NCBI GenBank assembly: GCA_002897115.2
Contig: BCIH01000007.1
Coordinates: forward strand, 483,416 to 547,415
Origin: Prototheca cutis
Lineage: Eukaryota > Chlorophyta > Trebouxiophyceae > Chlorellales > Chlorellaceae
Direction of reading: 5' to 3'
Length of the DNA stretch: 64,000 bases
Shown here: one piece after another, positions 27,085 through 37,909 of the stretch
Position numbering within the stretch: position 1 is the first letter of the stretch
Layout: each line of letters begins with the position of its first letter
Position numbers and translations under genes: made by a program
Notes under the pieces: model-generated
Seen by the model: the letters and a program-made list of their open reading frames with translations, nothing else
Told to the model about the DNA's origin: nothing
Databases searched by the model: none

Positions 27085-29663
27085 ATGGAGCACAAAGACT
27101 TTTTTGCCGAGGCAACAGAGTCCAACCGGTACAAGATCACAGAGGTGATTGGAAAGGGCAGCTATGGCGTCGTTGCTAGCGCTGTCGACCAATTCACAGG
27201 TGCGCGAGGATGCGTGGCCATGCTTGTGGGAAGGATGCATGGTGGTGCCGTGGCAATTTGAAAATATGACCATGTGTGATCTATGCGTAGACATGTCGCG
27301 TTTGGGGTGTGGTTGGGGGCACCAGGCCCTCCCCACCCTCGCGCACCATCTTTGGATGGCTGCCAACCTTGCCGTTTGCTTGCTTGTCACAGGGGAGAAA
27401 GTGGCGATCAAGAAGATCACCAATGTATTTGACCACGTATCTGATGCCACCCGCATCCTGCGAGAGATCAAGCTCCTCCGGTTGCTTCGGCACCCTGGTG
27501 GGTGGGTGGGTATGTGTGTGTCGAGGTGATTGGTCAATGTGTTCCCGAAGAGGCATGGCGGGGGGGGGGGCATGCGGGCGGGCGCCGGGGCTGCATGCTG
27601 CAACGTGCCCTGTTGTACTGCAGCCACGGCCGGTGCCAGTCATCTCCTGAGAGTGGGGCAAACACTGATGGGCCCCCCTTCTTTCATCCCTGTCCCCGTC
27701 CAGACATCGTGGAGATTAAGCATATCATGCTGCCTCCTTCCCAGCATGACTTCAAGGACATTTATGTGGTGTTTGAACTGATGGAGACGGATCTGCACCA
27801 GGTGGGAGCTCGTGGAGGCTTCATGGACTGCCGGGATGCTGTGCTCGTCCTGTTGATGCATGAGTCTCTGGGCAGGTGTGACCTGGACCCCTTCACGGGC
27901 AGATGCCCGCGCCCGGGCACGCTGATTGATTGTCGGCTGACAGAAATCAATACAGCGTGCAACCCCCGGCGTCGACGCTGCAGGTGATCAAGGCCAACGA
28001 CGACTTGACCCCGGAGCACCACCAGTTTTTCTTGTACCAGATGCTGCGTGGTCTCAAGTACATCCACAGCGGTGCGTGCATGTGTGTTGTGTTGCGTATG
28101 CTTTGGNGGCATGGGACAACGAGTGGGGTTCTTTTCAAAGCATAATACAGCGCAGCAACCCCCCCCCCCCCGCGCAATGCAGCCAAGGTTTTCCACCGTG
28201 ATCTAAAGCCGAAGAACATTCTGGCCAATTCGGACTGCAAGCTGAAGATTTGCGACTTTGGCCTGGCGCGCCCCGCCTTCAACGACATGCCGCAAACTGT
28301 CTTTTGGACTGACTATGTGGCTACCCGGTGGTACCGTGCCCCCGAGCTGTGCGGTTCTTTCTTCACCAAGTACACGCCTGCTATTGACATCTGGTCGATC
28401 GGCTGCATCTTTGCGGAGATCTTGCTGGGCAAGCCGTTGTTCCCCGGGCGCAATGTGGTGCACCAGCTGGAGCTGATCACCGACTTGCTGGGCACCCCCT
28501 CCCCCGAGGTCATCGCGAAGGTCCGCAACGAAAAGGCTCGCCGATTCCTGCTCAACATGCGGCACAAGCCCGGCACGCCGTTTGAGCAGGCCTTTCCCCG
28601 CGCCGACGCGGGTGCGCGCGCGCTGCTTCGTCGGCTGCTGGCGTTTGACCCCGCGGAGCGCCCGACGTGCGAGGAGGCCCTGGCCGATCCGTACTTTGCG
28701 GGGTTGAGCCAGCCCAGCCGCGAGCCCAGTGCGGCCCCCGTGAGCAAGCTGGCCTTTGAGTTTGAGCGACGCAAGCTGACGGTCGACGAAGTCCGCGAGC
28801 TTATTTACCGTGAGACGCTCGAGTACCACCCCGCGATGCTGGCAGATTTCATGGCGGGCGGGCGGCGCGGGCTAAACTATGTCTACCCCTCGGCCGTGGA
28901 TGCTTTCAAGCGCCAGTTTGCCCACCTGGAGGCCGGCGGTCGGGGCCAGGACCGCATGCTGGGGCAGGCCACGTCCCTGCCCCGCGAACGCGTGCGTGAT
29001 TTCCAGTCCGAAGCCGCACGCTACGTCGCCCGAGGTGCGCACCACATGTCGGGTGTTGTGGGGGCCATGGCCTACGGCTCGGTGGCGGGGGCCCACGTGC
29101 CCGCGCCCGCGCCGCCCATGAACCACCCAGCCCACGCCATGGCGGGCTACGCTGCGCAGCCTGCACAGCAACAGCCGCCGCAGGGCAGCCAGCAGGCCGC
29201 CCAGGACGATGCCAGTCGCGCCATCGAGATGGTGAGATTTTTTTTGTTGTTGTTTACGTGGAGGAGAGAATTTCAGCGGCCATGGGGGGCCCCATGGGTG
29301 CACACGCGCATTTATTTATTGTCATCCTGGCCTCCTCCAAGAATTGACCTGCAGCTAGGGTCGAGTGTGGAGAAGATGTCGGTAATGGATCCGGGAAACG
29401 GCTACCAGCCGGCGCCGGGCGCGTACATCTACCCACAGCCCGGCGCACCGGGTGGGCCCCCTCCCCCGACGCAGTTCCCGCAGTCGGCAGCGTATAGCTT
29501 CATGACGGTGGGCGGCGCGCCGGGCATGCCGCAGGCGGGCATGGGCCAGGGCGGGGCGGCCGCCGCCGACCCGGCCGCGCTGGCGCACAAGGCGGGGTAC
29601 CCGGTGCACCCGCATGAGGGGGCCGCACCCCTGGCTGGAACCGCCGCACACCACGAGGCCTGA
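27085..29663 (+). CDS. MAP kinase with TDY activation loop (plant group D type)
   Basis: This is a Ser/Thr kinase of the MAPK family. Exons 27085-27199, 27393-27497, 27704-27801, 27984-28071, 28183-29231 and 29355-29663 encode 587 residues. Motifs in order: glycine loop [14 protein letters not shown] lysine, [12 protein letters not shown] catalytic loop, DFGLARP, the activation segment [15 protein letters not shown], and [15 protein letters not shown]. The TDY (not TEY) loop and long C-terminal extension are hallmarks of the plant group D MAPKs (MPK8/9/16 type). The roughly 200-residue tail is Ala/Gln/Pro/Gly-rich, like those kinases, with [15 protein letters not shown]. The last intron (29232-29354) is 123 bases and open in frame, so a retained-intron isoform is possible. 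The G-rich 5' region and an N at 28107 are in non-coding sequence. Confidence 0.93.
28159..28171. repeat. C13 tract beside a MAP kinase intron acceptor
   Basis: A 13-base C run sits 12 bases upstream of the CAATGCAG acceptor of exon 5. It may serve as the polypyrimidine tract. Confidence 0.8.
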
Positions 29664-30257
29664 GCGGCGGTGCCATGGGCGCGGGCCTCATCTCCTGCTC
29701 TCCCTCTCCCTACACACAAATACACGTACCCGCACGACGACGACTGCTTGCAGCTTAGAGATTTCTTGCCGGAAAAGAAGAACATGAAGCATCATTTCTT
29801 GCTCACCCACGTCTGCTCGTGCCTGAGGATTGGTCAGTGCATTCCAAAATGCCATTCCCTCACTGCCAGAGTATGTGCATCCTGTCCCCTTTTTGTGGCA
29901 TGCGTTCTGACCTGGGGCCCCAGCACGGATCGTGGCTGGGGGAGGTTTGTCAAGCGTTTGCCTCTCCGAGGACGCTACGGCAGCGCTACCCGTCTCCTCT
30001 CAGTGATGACGATGATGAACCTTTCCCCAACCACCACCCGCCCGGCACCTATCGTCCCGTACAGTGGTTCTGATTCTCTGTTATGGACTGGATTGAGCGT
30101 GCCTGCATGCCTGCATGCTCCTAGAGTGGTGTGCCACAGCAAGAAAGCAGGGGCATGCCGGGCAGCAAGTGGAAACTCCTGTCCGGCGAGCAGCGCCTTG
30201 ATCTTGGTTGCCAGGTCATACAAGGGTTCCGGGCCTTTCTGCAGAAGTAGCACTGCA
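29664..30257. other. Convergent region between MAP kinase and V-ATPase subunit D
   Basis: This is about 590 bases between two facing stop codons. No gene-like ORF is seen, only presumed 3' UTRs. Confidence 0.55.
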
Positions 30258-31715
30258 CTAGAATATCACATCGTCGTCCTCGACATCCAGGACGCCACCC
30301 TTGGCTTCCTGCTGCTCACGCCGCTTGGCCACGCCATTGGCTGCGCCCTCCACTTCCTGTAGTGTGTAGAGAATGGGGCCATGAGAAGCAGCCCCGGCAC
30401 ACGTGTGGTTGTCCGGGAACAGAAGCTGCGGACCTGGCCCAGGCACAATGCAATTTCAGCAGCACGAGGACCACATCAAACGGGACCCCAAGCCCTCGCA
30501 TGCTGCGCACCGCTCCCGCGTCGGCATTCTTCTTCTTGTTGCCTTGCACTTTCTTCAGCCGGAAAAATTCCTCGCGCTCCAGCTCGTCCAGCTCGCCCTG
30601 AAAGGGAAGAAAGGGGGGCCGTGGAGTGCTCACAATGCCAAAGGCTAGCGGTCCACCGACTATGTCGCTGGGACAAATGACCCACCAGCCAGACACACAC
30701 GCACACACCACCGCTGACAAGGACTGGGGCCCACGAACTTTGGGTCGTACCTTGATGTACGAGATGGTGTTTTCCAGCCTTGGCTTGACGACATGCTCCA
30801 GGGCATTCACGCGGCGGTTGGTCGTCTTGATCGCCTCGTCAAGCGTCAGAAAGGCGGTCTGCAGGCTCGCCAGTTCGACCAGAAGCTCGATGGCCGACAG
30901 GAAAGACTTTCTGCAGCGCGGTGGGAGTGTGTGTGTATGGGGGGTTTGTGCCGGGGTTGTTGCGGGGCGGATGGTCGCCAGAACCGGCATGCCACCCACC
31001 ATCAAGCACCACGGCTGGCCCACGCCACCCCCCCAAAAAAGAATCTTTCACCCCACCCAAAGACATCGCACCGGCAGTCCTGGATCTGCTTTCCGCCATT
31101 GCCAAGACCGATGAGGGCCAGCTTGGAGTCGGTGCCGTCCTTGAAATGCTCAAACTTGGGCAGTTTCACTCCGGCAACGTTGTCCTGGGTCGCCCGCACC
31201 CTCACAGATGCCTGCAAAAGATGGGGTTCCCAGCAACGGGCTTGTGGTTCAACGCCCTCGGACAGTGCCCAAGGACGAAGCACGCNGCTTACCAGGATTC
31301 CTCTTGAGGTGCCCACTGCCGTCCCAGCAACACCCAGACACCCACCTGATCTACGCTGTCAACGACGGTGTGCTTAAACTCGCCCGTGGCATAACGAGCT
31401 TGGGCAAGGGAGAAGAAAGAGGCCTTCATGACATCTCCCATCTGCTCCTTGGTCTGCACGATCTTCTTCAGGATNTGCCGGAACCGCATGTTCAAGGCGT
31501 CCGCCTTCTTCTTCAGGAGGGCGTGGCCCTTGGTCGCACCCTGCAACCGTGCCTTCATCACGGCCAGCACCGTGACGGTCGGCACAACCGCGTACCTGCG
31601 GGGTCGTCGGGCGCGGTGCGGCGTCTCTGGGTTCCCGGCCGGGCCTAACCCAAACCCCAATAGAGGCCCGGAGAGCCGTTCAGCAAACTCGCGCGCACCT
31701 GTTCTGGCTCGACAT
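30258..31715 (-). CDS. VHA-D: V-type proton ATPase subunit D
   Basis: Subunit D is the central rotor shaft of the V1 sector, coupling ATP hydrolysis to proton pumping into the vacuole. Exons, leftward: 31715-31699, 31595-31346, 31211-31072, 30910-30751, 30597-30511 and 30356-30258, 250 residues. The first coding exon is only 17 bases (MSSQN plus two bases) and completes MSSQNRYAVVPTVTVLAVMK, which matches the plant N-terminus. Further marks are GATKGHALLKKKADALNMRF, KASFFSLAQARYATG, DNVAGVKLPKFEH, AIELLVELASLQTAFLTLDE and NRRVNALEHVVKPRLENTI. The C-terminal exons are divergent (DVEDDDVIF end). An N at 31475 affects one residue near KKIVQTKEQM. Identity is firm. Confidence 0.93.
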
Positions 31716-32354
31716 CCTCTAAATACTGTGGAATCTGAAAGACGCTAGCTGCGTCAGGAACGCTTTGCAGCCCTTTGCCCCGTGGGAACTTGGGGTTCGT
31801 CGCGAGCAGGGCTTTCACTGCGATGCCATGGCCCCAGGTCCCGGTGCTGGCCAAAATCCTTATGACTCTTCCCAAGCACGACGCAATGGTAAATGAACAA
31901 GGTTTGCTTGTTAGACGATCGATTCTGCAAGGTTCGTGGATACTTTTACGATGGTCCTCGCCCCGCCACCCTCGCCATCGCTTGTCCATCCACCCCCCGA
32001 CAGGACAGAAGAGATCGCCTCGAGTCAGAGGAAATCAATATCCGCTCCACCCTCTGGGCACCTGGCAGCCACCTGGTCTCTCACAACCTTGCAACCTCCA
32101 GGAATAATGCTACAACAATGTGCAATATTAATCATGCCTGCTCAGTGAGATTGAAAGGCTCACGTGCGCCCGAGGGGTGGGACAGATCAGAGACACCCTG
32201 TTGCTGGGCTGAAAGAAGGGGCTTGAATGGATGCAATGCCCTGCAGAGACAGCAGTTGCAGCTTGACACCTAATCTGCAGCACACAGCCTTGGCAAGGCA
32301 TGACACACAAGAAAACTGAGAGCAGACTCTGTGGCTGCACGCCCCAAGCGTGTC
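31716..32354. other. Intergenic region, no gene seen
   Basis: This 640-base stretch separates the start of V-ATPase subunit D from the stop of RNASEH2C, both on the reverse strand. No coding or RNA feature is recognised. Confidence 0.5.
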
Positions 32355-33112
32355 TCACTGCAGCTCCTGTCTCGCAGCTCCGGCGGCTGCTGGCGGCGCG
32401 GTGGCTTGCGGAGATGGTGTGCCAACATCAGCATGAAGCTGTGCTGCGAGTTCCACCCATTCGAGTGCACGGGCCAGACCGTTGTCTGCCCCCATGTTCG
32501 GGCCATGCGCCCAGACGGTGACCTCTCCGCTGCTCCCCACTGCGTCCCAGGCGCAGCCTTTGGGGTGCGAGGCTGGGTCCCGTGGTGCCAGCGCCAGGGC
32601 CGTGTAGCCAGAAGGCATCAGCACGGTACGACCTGGTCGTAGGGAATGTGCGAGGGGTTGACGCGATGCGTGCTGATATCTGGTCAGCGTCGCAATGATG
32701 GGCAGTCCCAGGGCCCGGTCACGATGCCTTGACACACCGATGATGCCCACGTAGCCGTGCATGCAACCCACATCATCCAATGGTCAAGTCCATGGCACCT
32801 GTCAACTCTCTGCCGCGAAAGGAGGCCTTCACGTTTTCGCCTGTATGCAGGTGGGGCGCGGGGAGGCTGGGACCGCCGCTGGACACTGTACGCAGCAAAG
32901 ACTAACCCCTCCTTCTCCAGCTGCGCCTCTCCCCCATCTCGAACAGTCCACCTCATGAGATCATCGGTAAACTAACCCAATGTTCTGGGGAAGAAGTACT
33001 CGCTAACGGGTGCCGGGCCGGTGCACTCCACGGTACAGGGGAGGGAGTGACAGACAAGATCAGGCAGCCCCTGGGGCACATGGATCCTCGCGACCTTAGC
33101 TGCATCCATCAT
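32355..33112 (-). CDS. RNASEH2C: Ribonuclease H2 subunit C
   Basis: This is an accessory subunit of the trimeric RNase H2, which removes ribonucleotides and RNA-DNA hybrids from nuclear DNA. Three exons, leftward: 33112-32977, 32840-32799 (42 bases) and 32632-32355, giving 151 residues; human is 164. CHSLPCTVECTGPAPVSEYF is the family N-terminal signature. The small exon supplies ENVKASFRGRELTG, and the last exon opens with RTVLMPSGYTALAL and ends with VTVWAHGP and ALEWVELAAQLHADV. These match the triple-barrel core of the family. The short middle exon is needed to restore the motif across the junctions, and all phases agree. The Met doublet at 33112/33109 makes the start ambiguous by one residue. 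The subunit is fast-evolving, so similarity is modest but ordered. Confidence 0.84.
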
Positions 33113-33628
33113 ACAGTCGAATGCTCTACCTCGCGCAAAAACAGAAAGCTCGTCTCTATGATTGATGCCGTCATCGCGGAGACGAGGTCGGGGCTTGCCG
33201 TGGAGTCGCGGGTGGATTTTCAAACGAGCGTTCCGGAACACCACAAGCGCTGGCCGCCTGCCACAAGCCGCTGGAGTCCGTCCTTCCGCACATCCAATGG
33301 GCGTGCATTCCAACGTGGTTGGTGAGTTCACATGATCTCATGGTTGCGTGCAGTATGTGCATACCAGGCTGGAATGCCAGCACTGCGTGCACTGCCGCCC
33401 AGAGGCGTTGGACGCTGTGCGCGAGCCTTCTTGGAACAAGTAAAGACTGAGATGGTACCCAAAATATCACTGGCGAGAAGCAGGCGCCGGACGCAGCACA
33501 AGAAGGCTGTCTACCATGCAGAATTGCCATCTATCAGACGACACCCAAGCACACAGAGGTGTCTTTCCAGGCGTCTGGGGCATTCCCCCCGAACCCATCG
33601 TCTCCCGAGCTGGAGCTCGCTCAAGGCA
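33113..33628. other. Intergenic region, no gene seen
   Basis: This is 516 bases between the RNASEH2C start and the RRP7 stop on the reverse strand. It would contain the RNASEH2C promoter. No other feature is supported. Confidence 0.5.
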
Positions 33629-34742
33629 TCAGTACGGCTTGAACTTGCGGGTCGACCGCAATGCCGCCAGGCGCTTTTTGTCCTCTTCAAACTTCTCCCG
33701 CAGTCGCAGAATCTCTGTAGGCAAGGGGGGGATGCACCATGAGCCACACAGCCATGTTTTCTGAGACCACCCCCCGACACACACTGTGACCAAGCCAAAT
33801 GTGCGTGCCTGACTGCCGTGACTCGCGCTTCTGGAAGCGGTAAAAATCGTGGTAAGCGGTCATGCCCGCCTTGCCGGCGGCACTTGCTGCGGCGGCAGCC
33901 GCGACGCCTCCATGGAGGACACCCGAGTCGTCCACGCCCCTCTTGCGCCCCTGTGACAGCGAGTGGGACGCAGGGGGTTGGGGCGTGTGGTTGCTCGCCG
34001 CTCCAGCCTCCAATAACAGAGTGTCCCGGCAAGGCCCCGCAGCCACCTCGTCCATGGNCAATGAAAGCACAATTCCCTCCCCGAGCGAACAAGCAAGCAG
34101 GCAAGCTGCAGTACCTTGCTCCGCTGCACGAGGGTCCACCCATCGTCGGCGGCCGCCGCCGCGCGAACAGCCGCCGCTTTGCGCTGCTCCTCCGCCTCGT
34201 GCTCTTCTGTCCATGCGTCCAGCGCTTTTTGCAGCTCTGCGTTCCCAGGGCGCTTGGCCTTGAACGCCTCCACCCAGCCTGCAGTAAGAAGGTCGAGGGG
34301 CAGGTGTCTGGCATGGTGCCTGCAACTCCGCTCAACGCTCGTCACCTCATCCATGCATCTGAACCCGCACCCACAAACCAAACGTGCCTTTAAGTCCAAA
34401 TGGCGTCTGTGAAAGCTCCTGCTTCAGCTGGATGGGGTCCTCATTTCGCCGCTGTTTCCAGATGGCCCTTGGCCCTGTCGGGTCGGCGTAGAGAACGGCG
34501 GCAGAGGTGCCTGAGGGGTGCAGGGCGATGGTGGTCACCTCACCAAACCGGCCAAATAGGTCCAGGAGCGTCTCCTCCTCCAGTTCTGCCGGGATTCCCG
34601 ACACGAACACTTTCAAATGGTGAGGCTTGGCGCTCTTGCCAGGGTCGACCTTGCACTCCAGCACTCGCACGACGGTGGAACCCTCCCGAACGACGACACG
34701 GAGAGGGACCCACGCCGGGACCTCCACGCCCTCCTTCACCAT
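33629..34742 (-). CDS. RRP7: Ribosomal RNA processing protein 7 (RRP7A-like)
   Basis: RRP7 is a nucleolar factor for early 40S subunit assembly and pre-rRNA processing. Exons, leftward: 34742-34388, 34278-34115, 33950-33809 and 33714-33629, 248 residues from the chosen Met. An RRM-like domain covers LKVFVSGIPAELEEETLLDL to SGTSAAVLYADP. The characteristic C-terminal RRP7 domain follows: GWVEAFKAKRPG, DDGWTLVQRSKGRKRG, HDFYRFQKRES and LRLREKFEEDKKRL, ending KFKPY (animal proteins end KFRPY). The first and third introns fit only as GC-AG, both starting GCACG; spacing of conserved residues and phase both require this. The 5' end is uncertain: a splice acceptor near 34773 could join an upstream exon. 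An N at 34058 lies in an intron. Confidence 0.85.
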
Positions 34743-35014
34743 CTGCCCAGCTCTCAGCTCATCCGCAATGCGCTGGAATGACACGGAATATGTTGAACAT
34801 TTGTATGACGGGCGGTGGGAGCTCCTTTATGGACATGGCTTGTGCAATTTGCTTCCGCACATGCATGGCACCCGTTCCCTGCGCGCCCAGGAAGCTCCGG
34901 AAATTGCAACGCCATCTGTATGCCCGTTGAAGTGAGGCTTTATCGACATGCAAGCAGAAATGTGCGTGATAATCGTGTATTCACTCACTGCGTTCGCTCA
35001 TTGCATGTAGTGGA
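34743..35014. promoter_or_regulatory. Divergent promoter region of RRP7 and RimM
   Basis: Only 272 bases separate the putative starts of RRP7 (-) and RimM (+). Any shared promoter would lie here. No TATA-like motif stands out. Confidence 0.4.
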
Positions 35015-36226
35015 ATGAGCATCGTTTGCCAGGTGCAGAGCCGAGTGCCTGCCCCGTTTCGGCACTGCCTTGCTCCCCCGGTCTTGAGAGTATTTCCCCG
35101 AGGCCACTGGCGGCAACGTGCTGCGGCATCTTGTACCCAAGATGATACAGGAGGCACGGAGTGGATTGAAATTGGCAAACTGACGACCACATATGGCNTG
35201 AGGGGCGAAATTCGGGTGTTACCCACCACCGACTTCCCAAGGGAGAGACTGGGAACTCCAGGGGTCAGGTAGGAAGGGTGACCGGAGCGTCCGGGGTTTG
35301 TACTACGATTTCTGGATGCATTACAGGAAGGAGAAGTGACTCGAATTGCTGCCTTGCCTTTCTGCAGGTGGCTGGCCGCTCCAGCTTCAAAGCTGGCCCA
35401 GGATCCACGGGCACCGATGGAAGTTTACCTGCAGGCTGGTCGGGAGATCCTGTACAAGGTGGTGTGTGCGTCGTGGTGCCAGCGGATACATGCATTTCTG
35501 TGGAGCCTGACTCATGGCTGGAGCNCAGATGGAGCTGGGGTTGCGAATGCATGGCCTCTCCATGGACAAGCTTGCACGACGAGACTGCTGCCCAGGCACT
35601 TCCAAACCACTGAACCTGTCGGCAGGGTGCACCATGCTGGTTGGTAAAATTCGAAGGCTACGACTCGCCCGAGACGGTTGGTGCGCTGCGATCCCACCGC
35701 ATGCTCATCCCCGCGGCGGACCGGACTGCACCGGCCGACCCAGACGAGTTTCATGTCTATGACCTCGTTGGACTGGAAGTAGTCATGCTGGAGGACGGGA
35801 CTCCCGTGGGCGTAGTTGTGGACCTCTTTGACGGCACAGGCGAGTCTGCGCCCATGGCAAGGGTTGCGTGTGAGAGAGAGTAATTGCGCATGTCGCTGCG
35901 TGTGTGCGACGGCTGGTTTTGCAGATGCGTGCCCGCAGTCCTCACGCAAGCACCCACGAGCCAAGCGAACTCGTGCAGGTACCCACGACCTGCTGCATGT
36001 TCGGCGGAATGAGGGTGGGGCCTTTCTGTTACCCTTTGCTCGGGATCTGGTGCCCGTGGTGGATCTGGAGCAGCGCCGTATGCTCATCGATCCGCCCGAG
36101 GGCCTGCTGGAGCTGGAGTTTGGGGACGGGGCGGGGGCGAGCGGTGGTGGTGGCGGCGAGATTCCACGGGTGCCACCACGCCGCCGTCGCCGTGGCAAGC
36201 GCCACATCGTGCACACGCATCTCTGA
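35015..36226 (+). CDS. RIMM: 16S rRNA processing protein RimM, probably plastid
   Basis: RimM binds S19 and helps mature the 30S subunit head. Four exons (35015-35268, 35368-35458, 35626-35869, 35979-36226) give 278 residues. The first about 45 residues are rich in Arg, Ala, Ser and Pro without acids (VQSRVPAPFRHCLAP), typical of a plastid transit peptide. The RimM N-domain follows: IEIGKLTTTYG, RGEIRVLPTTDFPRERL, then LVKFEGYDSPETVGALR. The PRC-barrel domain is DEFHVYDLVGLEVVMLEDG, GTPVGVVVDLFDGTGES, FLLPFARDLVPVVDLEQRR and LIDPPEGLLELEF. The tail is Gly-rich then very basic (PPRRRRRGKRH). Two N bases (35198, 35525) occur; the first hits one residue in the motif. Plastid rather than mitochondrial targeting is inferred. 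Confidence 0.88.
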
Positions 36227-36423
36227 GATGGCCGACCGAGAAACCGTTTGGGCAGGTGTTTCTTCCGAGCTCTTTGTCGGAACAAGAACATTATTTTTCA
36301 CATTTCATGCATTTTCCCGTCCAGTGACGAGTGACCCGTTGTGGGACTCGTTTTCGCGTGACTGAGGCTGCTTACTCTTTGTTCAGTAGCAGCCAGCACT
36401 GGAAACTCCACTGCAATCAACCA
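36227..36423. other. Short convergent 3' region
   Basis: This is 197 bases between the RimM stop (+) and the syntaxin stop (-). Nothing else is seen. Confidence 0.6.
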
Positions 36424-37494
36424 TCAAGCAGAGAGGATGAGGATGAGGGCGAAAAATACGATAGCCCCCAGGGCCAGCAGGAAGCACCAGGACCGGTTTG
36501 CAGAGCGCTGCGAGCGCTCGGCCCTGACCAGCTGGACATTGGCTTCCCCCGTGTGCACCGCGGCCCTGTGGATGTTGGCCTCAATGTCATCCAGCGCCGC
36601 GCCCTGATCCGCCACGAGCACCGCCAGGTCCTGGAAGATGGAATGTACCTCCCCGATCTGCGTGCCGATCGCCCGGACTGCTGCGTCCCGCTCCTCGATC
36701 AGCGCCTCGTTGAAGACCAGCGCGCTCTCCGTCGCTAAAAGCTGCTGCTTCTGGGTCGCAGCGGCGCCTGCCGCCGCCGCAGCCGCGGCAGCGCGCGTGC
36801 TGGCACCGGGCGCTGCGGTGGCCTCAGGCACCGGTCCGCTTGCTCCGGGGCCGCCGGGGGCGGGCTTGGCGCCGGCGGCAGCCAGAGGCAGGCTAGCAGC
36901 CTCCTTCTGCTTGGCACTCGCCATCAACTTCTCCNATGCAACCAACAGTGTCTGTGCAAGGGAGGGGGTGTTGCAAAATGAATAGATGGTGCTGCATCCA
37001 AACTTCGTGAAGTCACCACCCCCCACCACGTCACACCCCCCACACACACACACAAAGACACCACCAGTCGCTCCACCATCCAAAACACGTGCCTGGAAGT
37101 CGCGGATCATCTTTTGTGTGGTTGCAGCCTCGCGCGCCGGGTGTGACGCCACCTTTTGCTTGAAGTCTACGGCCAGGCGCTTGAAGCTCTGGGCGTACTC
37201 GCTCAGCTGCTGGCGCAGGCGCAGCGTGTCGCTGGCGCTGCCCAGGCGTGCCACCGCATCCCGGAGCCGGTTGTAGTCGGTCACGGCCCGGAACTGGAGG
37301 GCCTTGAGCTCCTGGTTGGCCTGGTCAACTGCCGGGGAGGAGACCGGGCTGGGCAGCAGACCCAGCTCCCTCGCCGGCTGCTGCTGGGTCAAGACGGGGT
37401 GTAAATGCGTTGAATAATCGAACACGACATTGTGGTGCCCGCTCCATGTACCTCAATGTGCCAGGCGGCAACATACCTGGCCCGAGGACCGCAT
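36424..37494 (-). CDS. SYP2: Qa-SNARE syntaxin, SYP2/Pep12 type
   Basis: This is a tail-anchored Qa-SNARE for fusion at prevacuolar or vacuolar membranes. Exons, leftward: 37494-37477 (18 bases), 37383-37093 and 36951-36424, 278 residues, equal to plant SYP2 proteins. The N-terminal regulatory helices include DQANQELKALQFRAVTDYN and SEYAQSFKRLAVDFKQKV. The SNARE helix is EERDAAVRAIGTQIGEVHSI followed by FQDLAVLVADQGAALDDIE, with the zero-layer Gln in VADQG. The C-terminal anchor is WCFLLALGAIVFFALILILSA. A Pro/Ala-rich linker with poly-Ala lies between. The intron 37092-36952 fits only as GC-AG with a CAG|GCACG donor, because the joined RDFQTLLVA segment matches the family and phase excludes nearby GT sites. 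The tiny first exon is inferred from phase. An N at 36935 affects one residue. Confidence 0.88.
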
Positions 37495-37909
37495 GGAGGC
37501 AGGACGCGCTGGCCGAGCACACCGGCCACAACTCCCAGGAGACTCCTCCCGCTCGCCCCCACAGCTTCGCCCGTGGCGTGTGATCAACAGATATTAACAA
37601 ACTTCTGAGCTCGAAGGGTGACCCTCGATCGTGCCTGCCCTTGGGCTTGGGCAGGGTCTCGATGACAAGACAACGCGGCGGGGGCACGACTGGGAAAATC
37701 GGACTTCACCATCACTAACAAGGAGCTGCCCTCTGGAACGCATCACAGAAATGCTCGGTAGGCGACTGCTCGACACGCACTTCAACCACACCCAGAAGTC
37801 GTGGATTCAAGTGCTGCATATGTGAGCAACTCGGAGAGGCCCAGCGATCAGCTGGACTTGAGTTGGGCCCGGTGGGGCCTCTCGTCCAACCCCCCGAGGC
37901 CCGAGCGCG
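37495..37909. promoter_or_regulatory. Divergent promoter region, syntaxin and ankyrin-RCC1 genes
   Basis: 415 bases separate the two start codons. No specific element is recognised. Confidence 0.4.

Noticed and set aside
31645..31989. Open frame reading QIPQYLEDVEPEQ upstream of V-ATPase subunit D
   Set aside because: It resembles no family. The other frame gives MSSQNR, which completes the subunit D N-terminus.
32740..32800. Apparent frameshift in RNASEH2C, where the frame breaks before HGYVGIIG
   Set aside because: An intron from 32798 to 32633 joins FRGRELTG to RTVLMPSGYTAL in phase and matches the family better. No frameshift is needed.
33795..33810. GT donor alternative for the last RRP7 intron (CTTG|GTCACA)
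   Set aside because: It is in phase but adds five residues between segments whose spacing is fixed in the family. The GC donor gives exact spacing.
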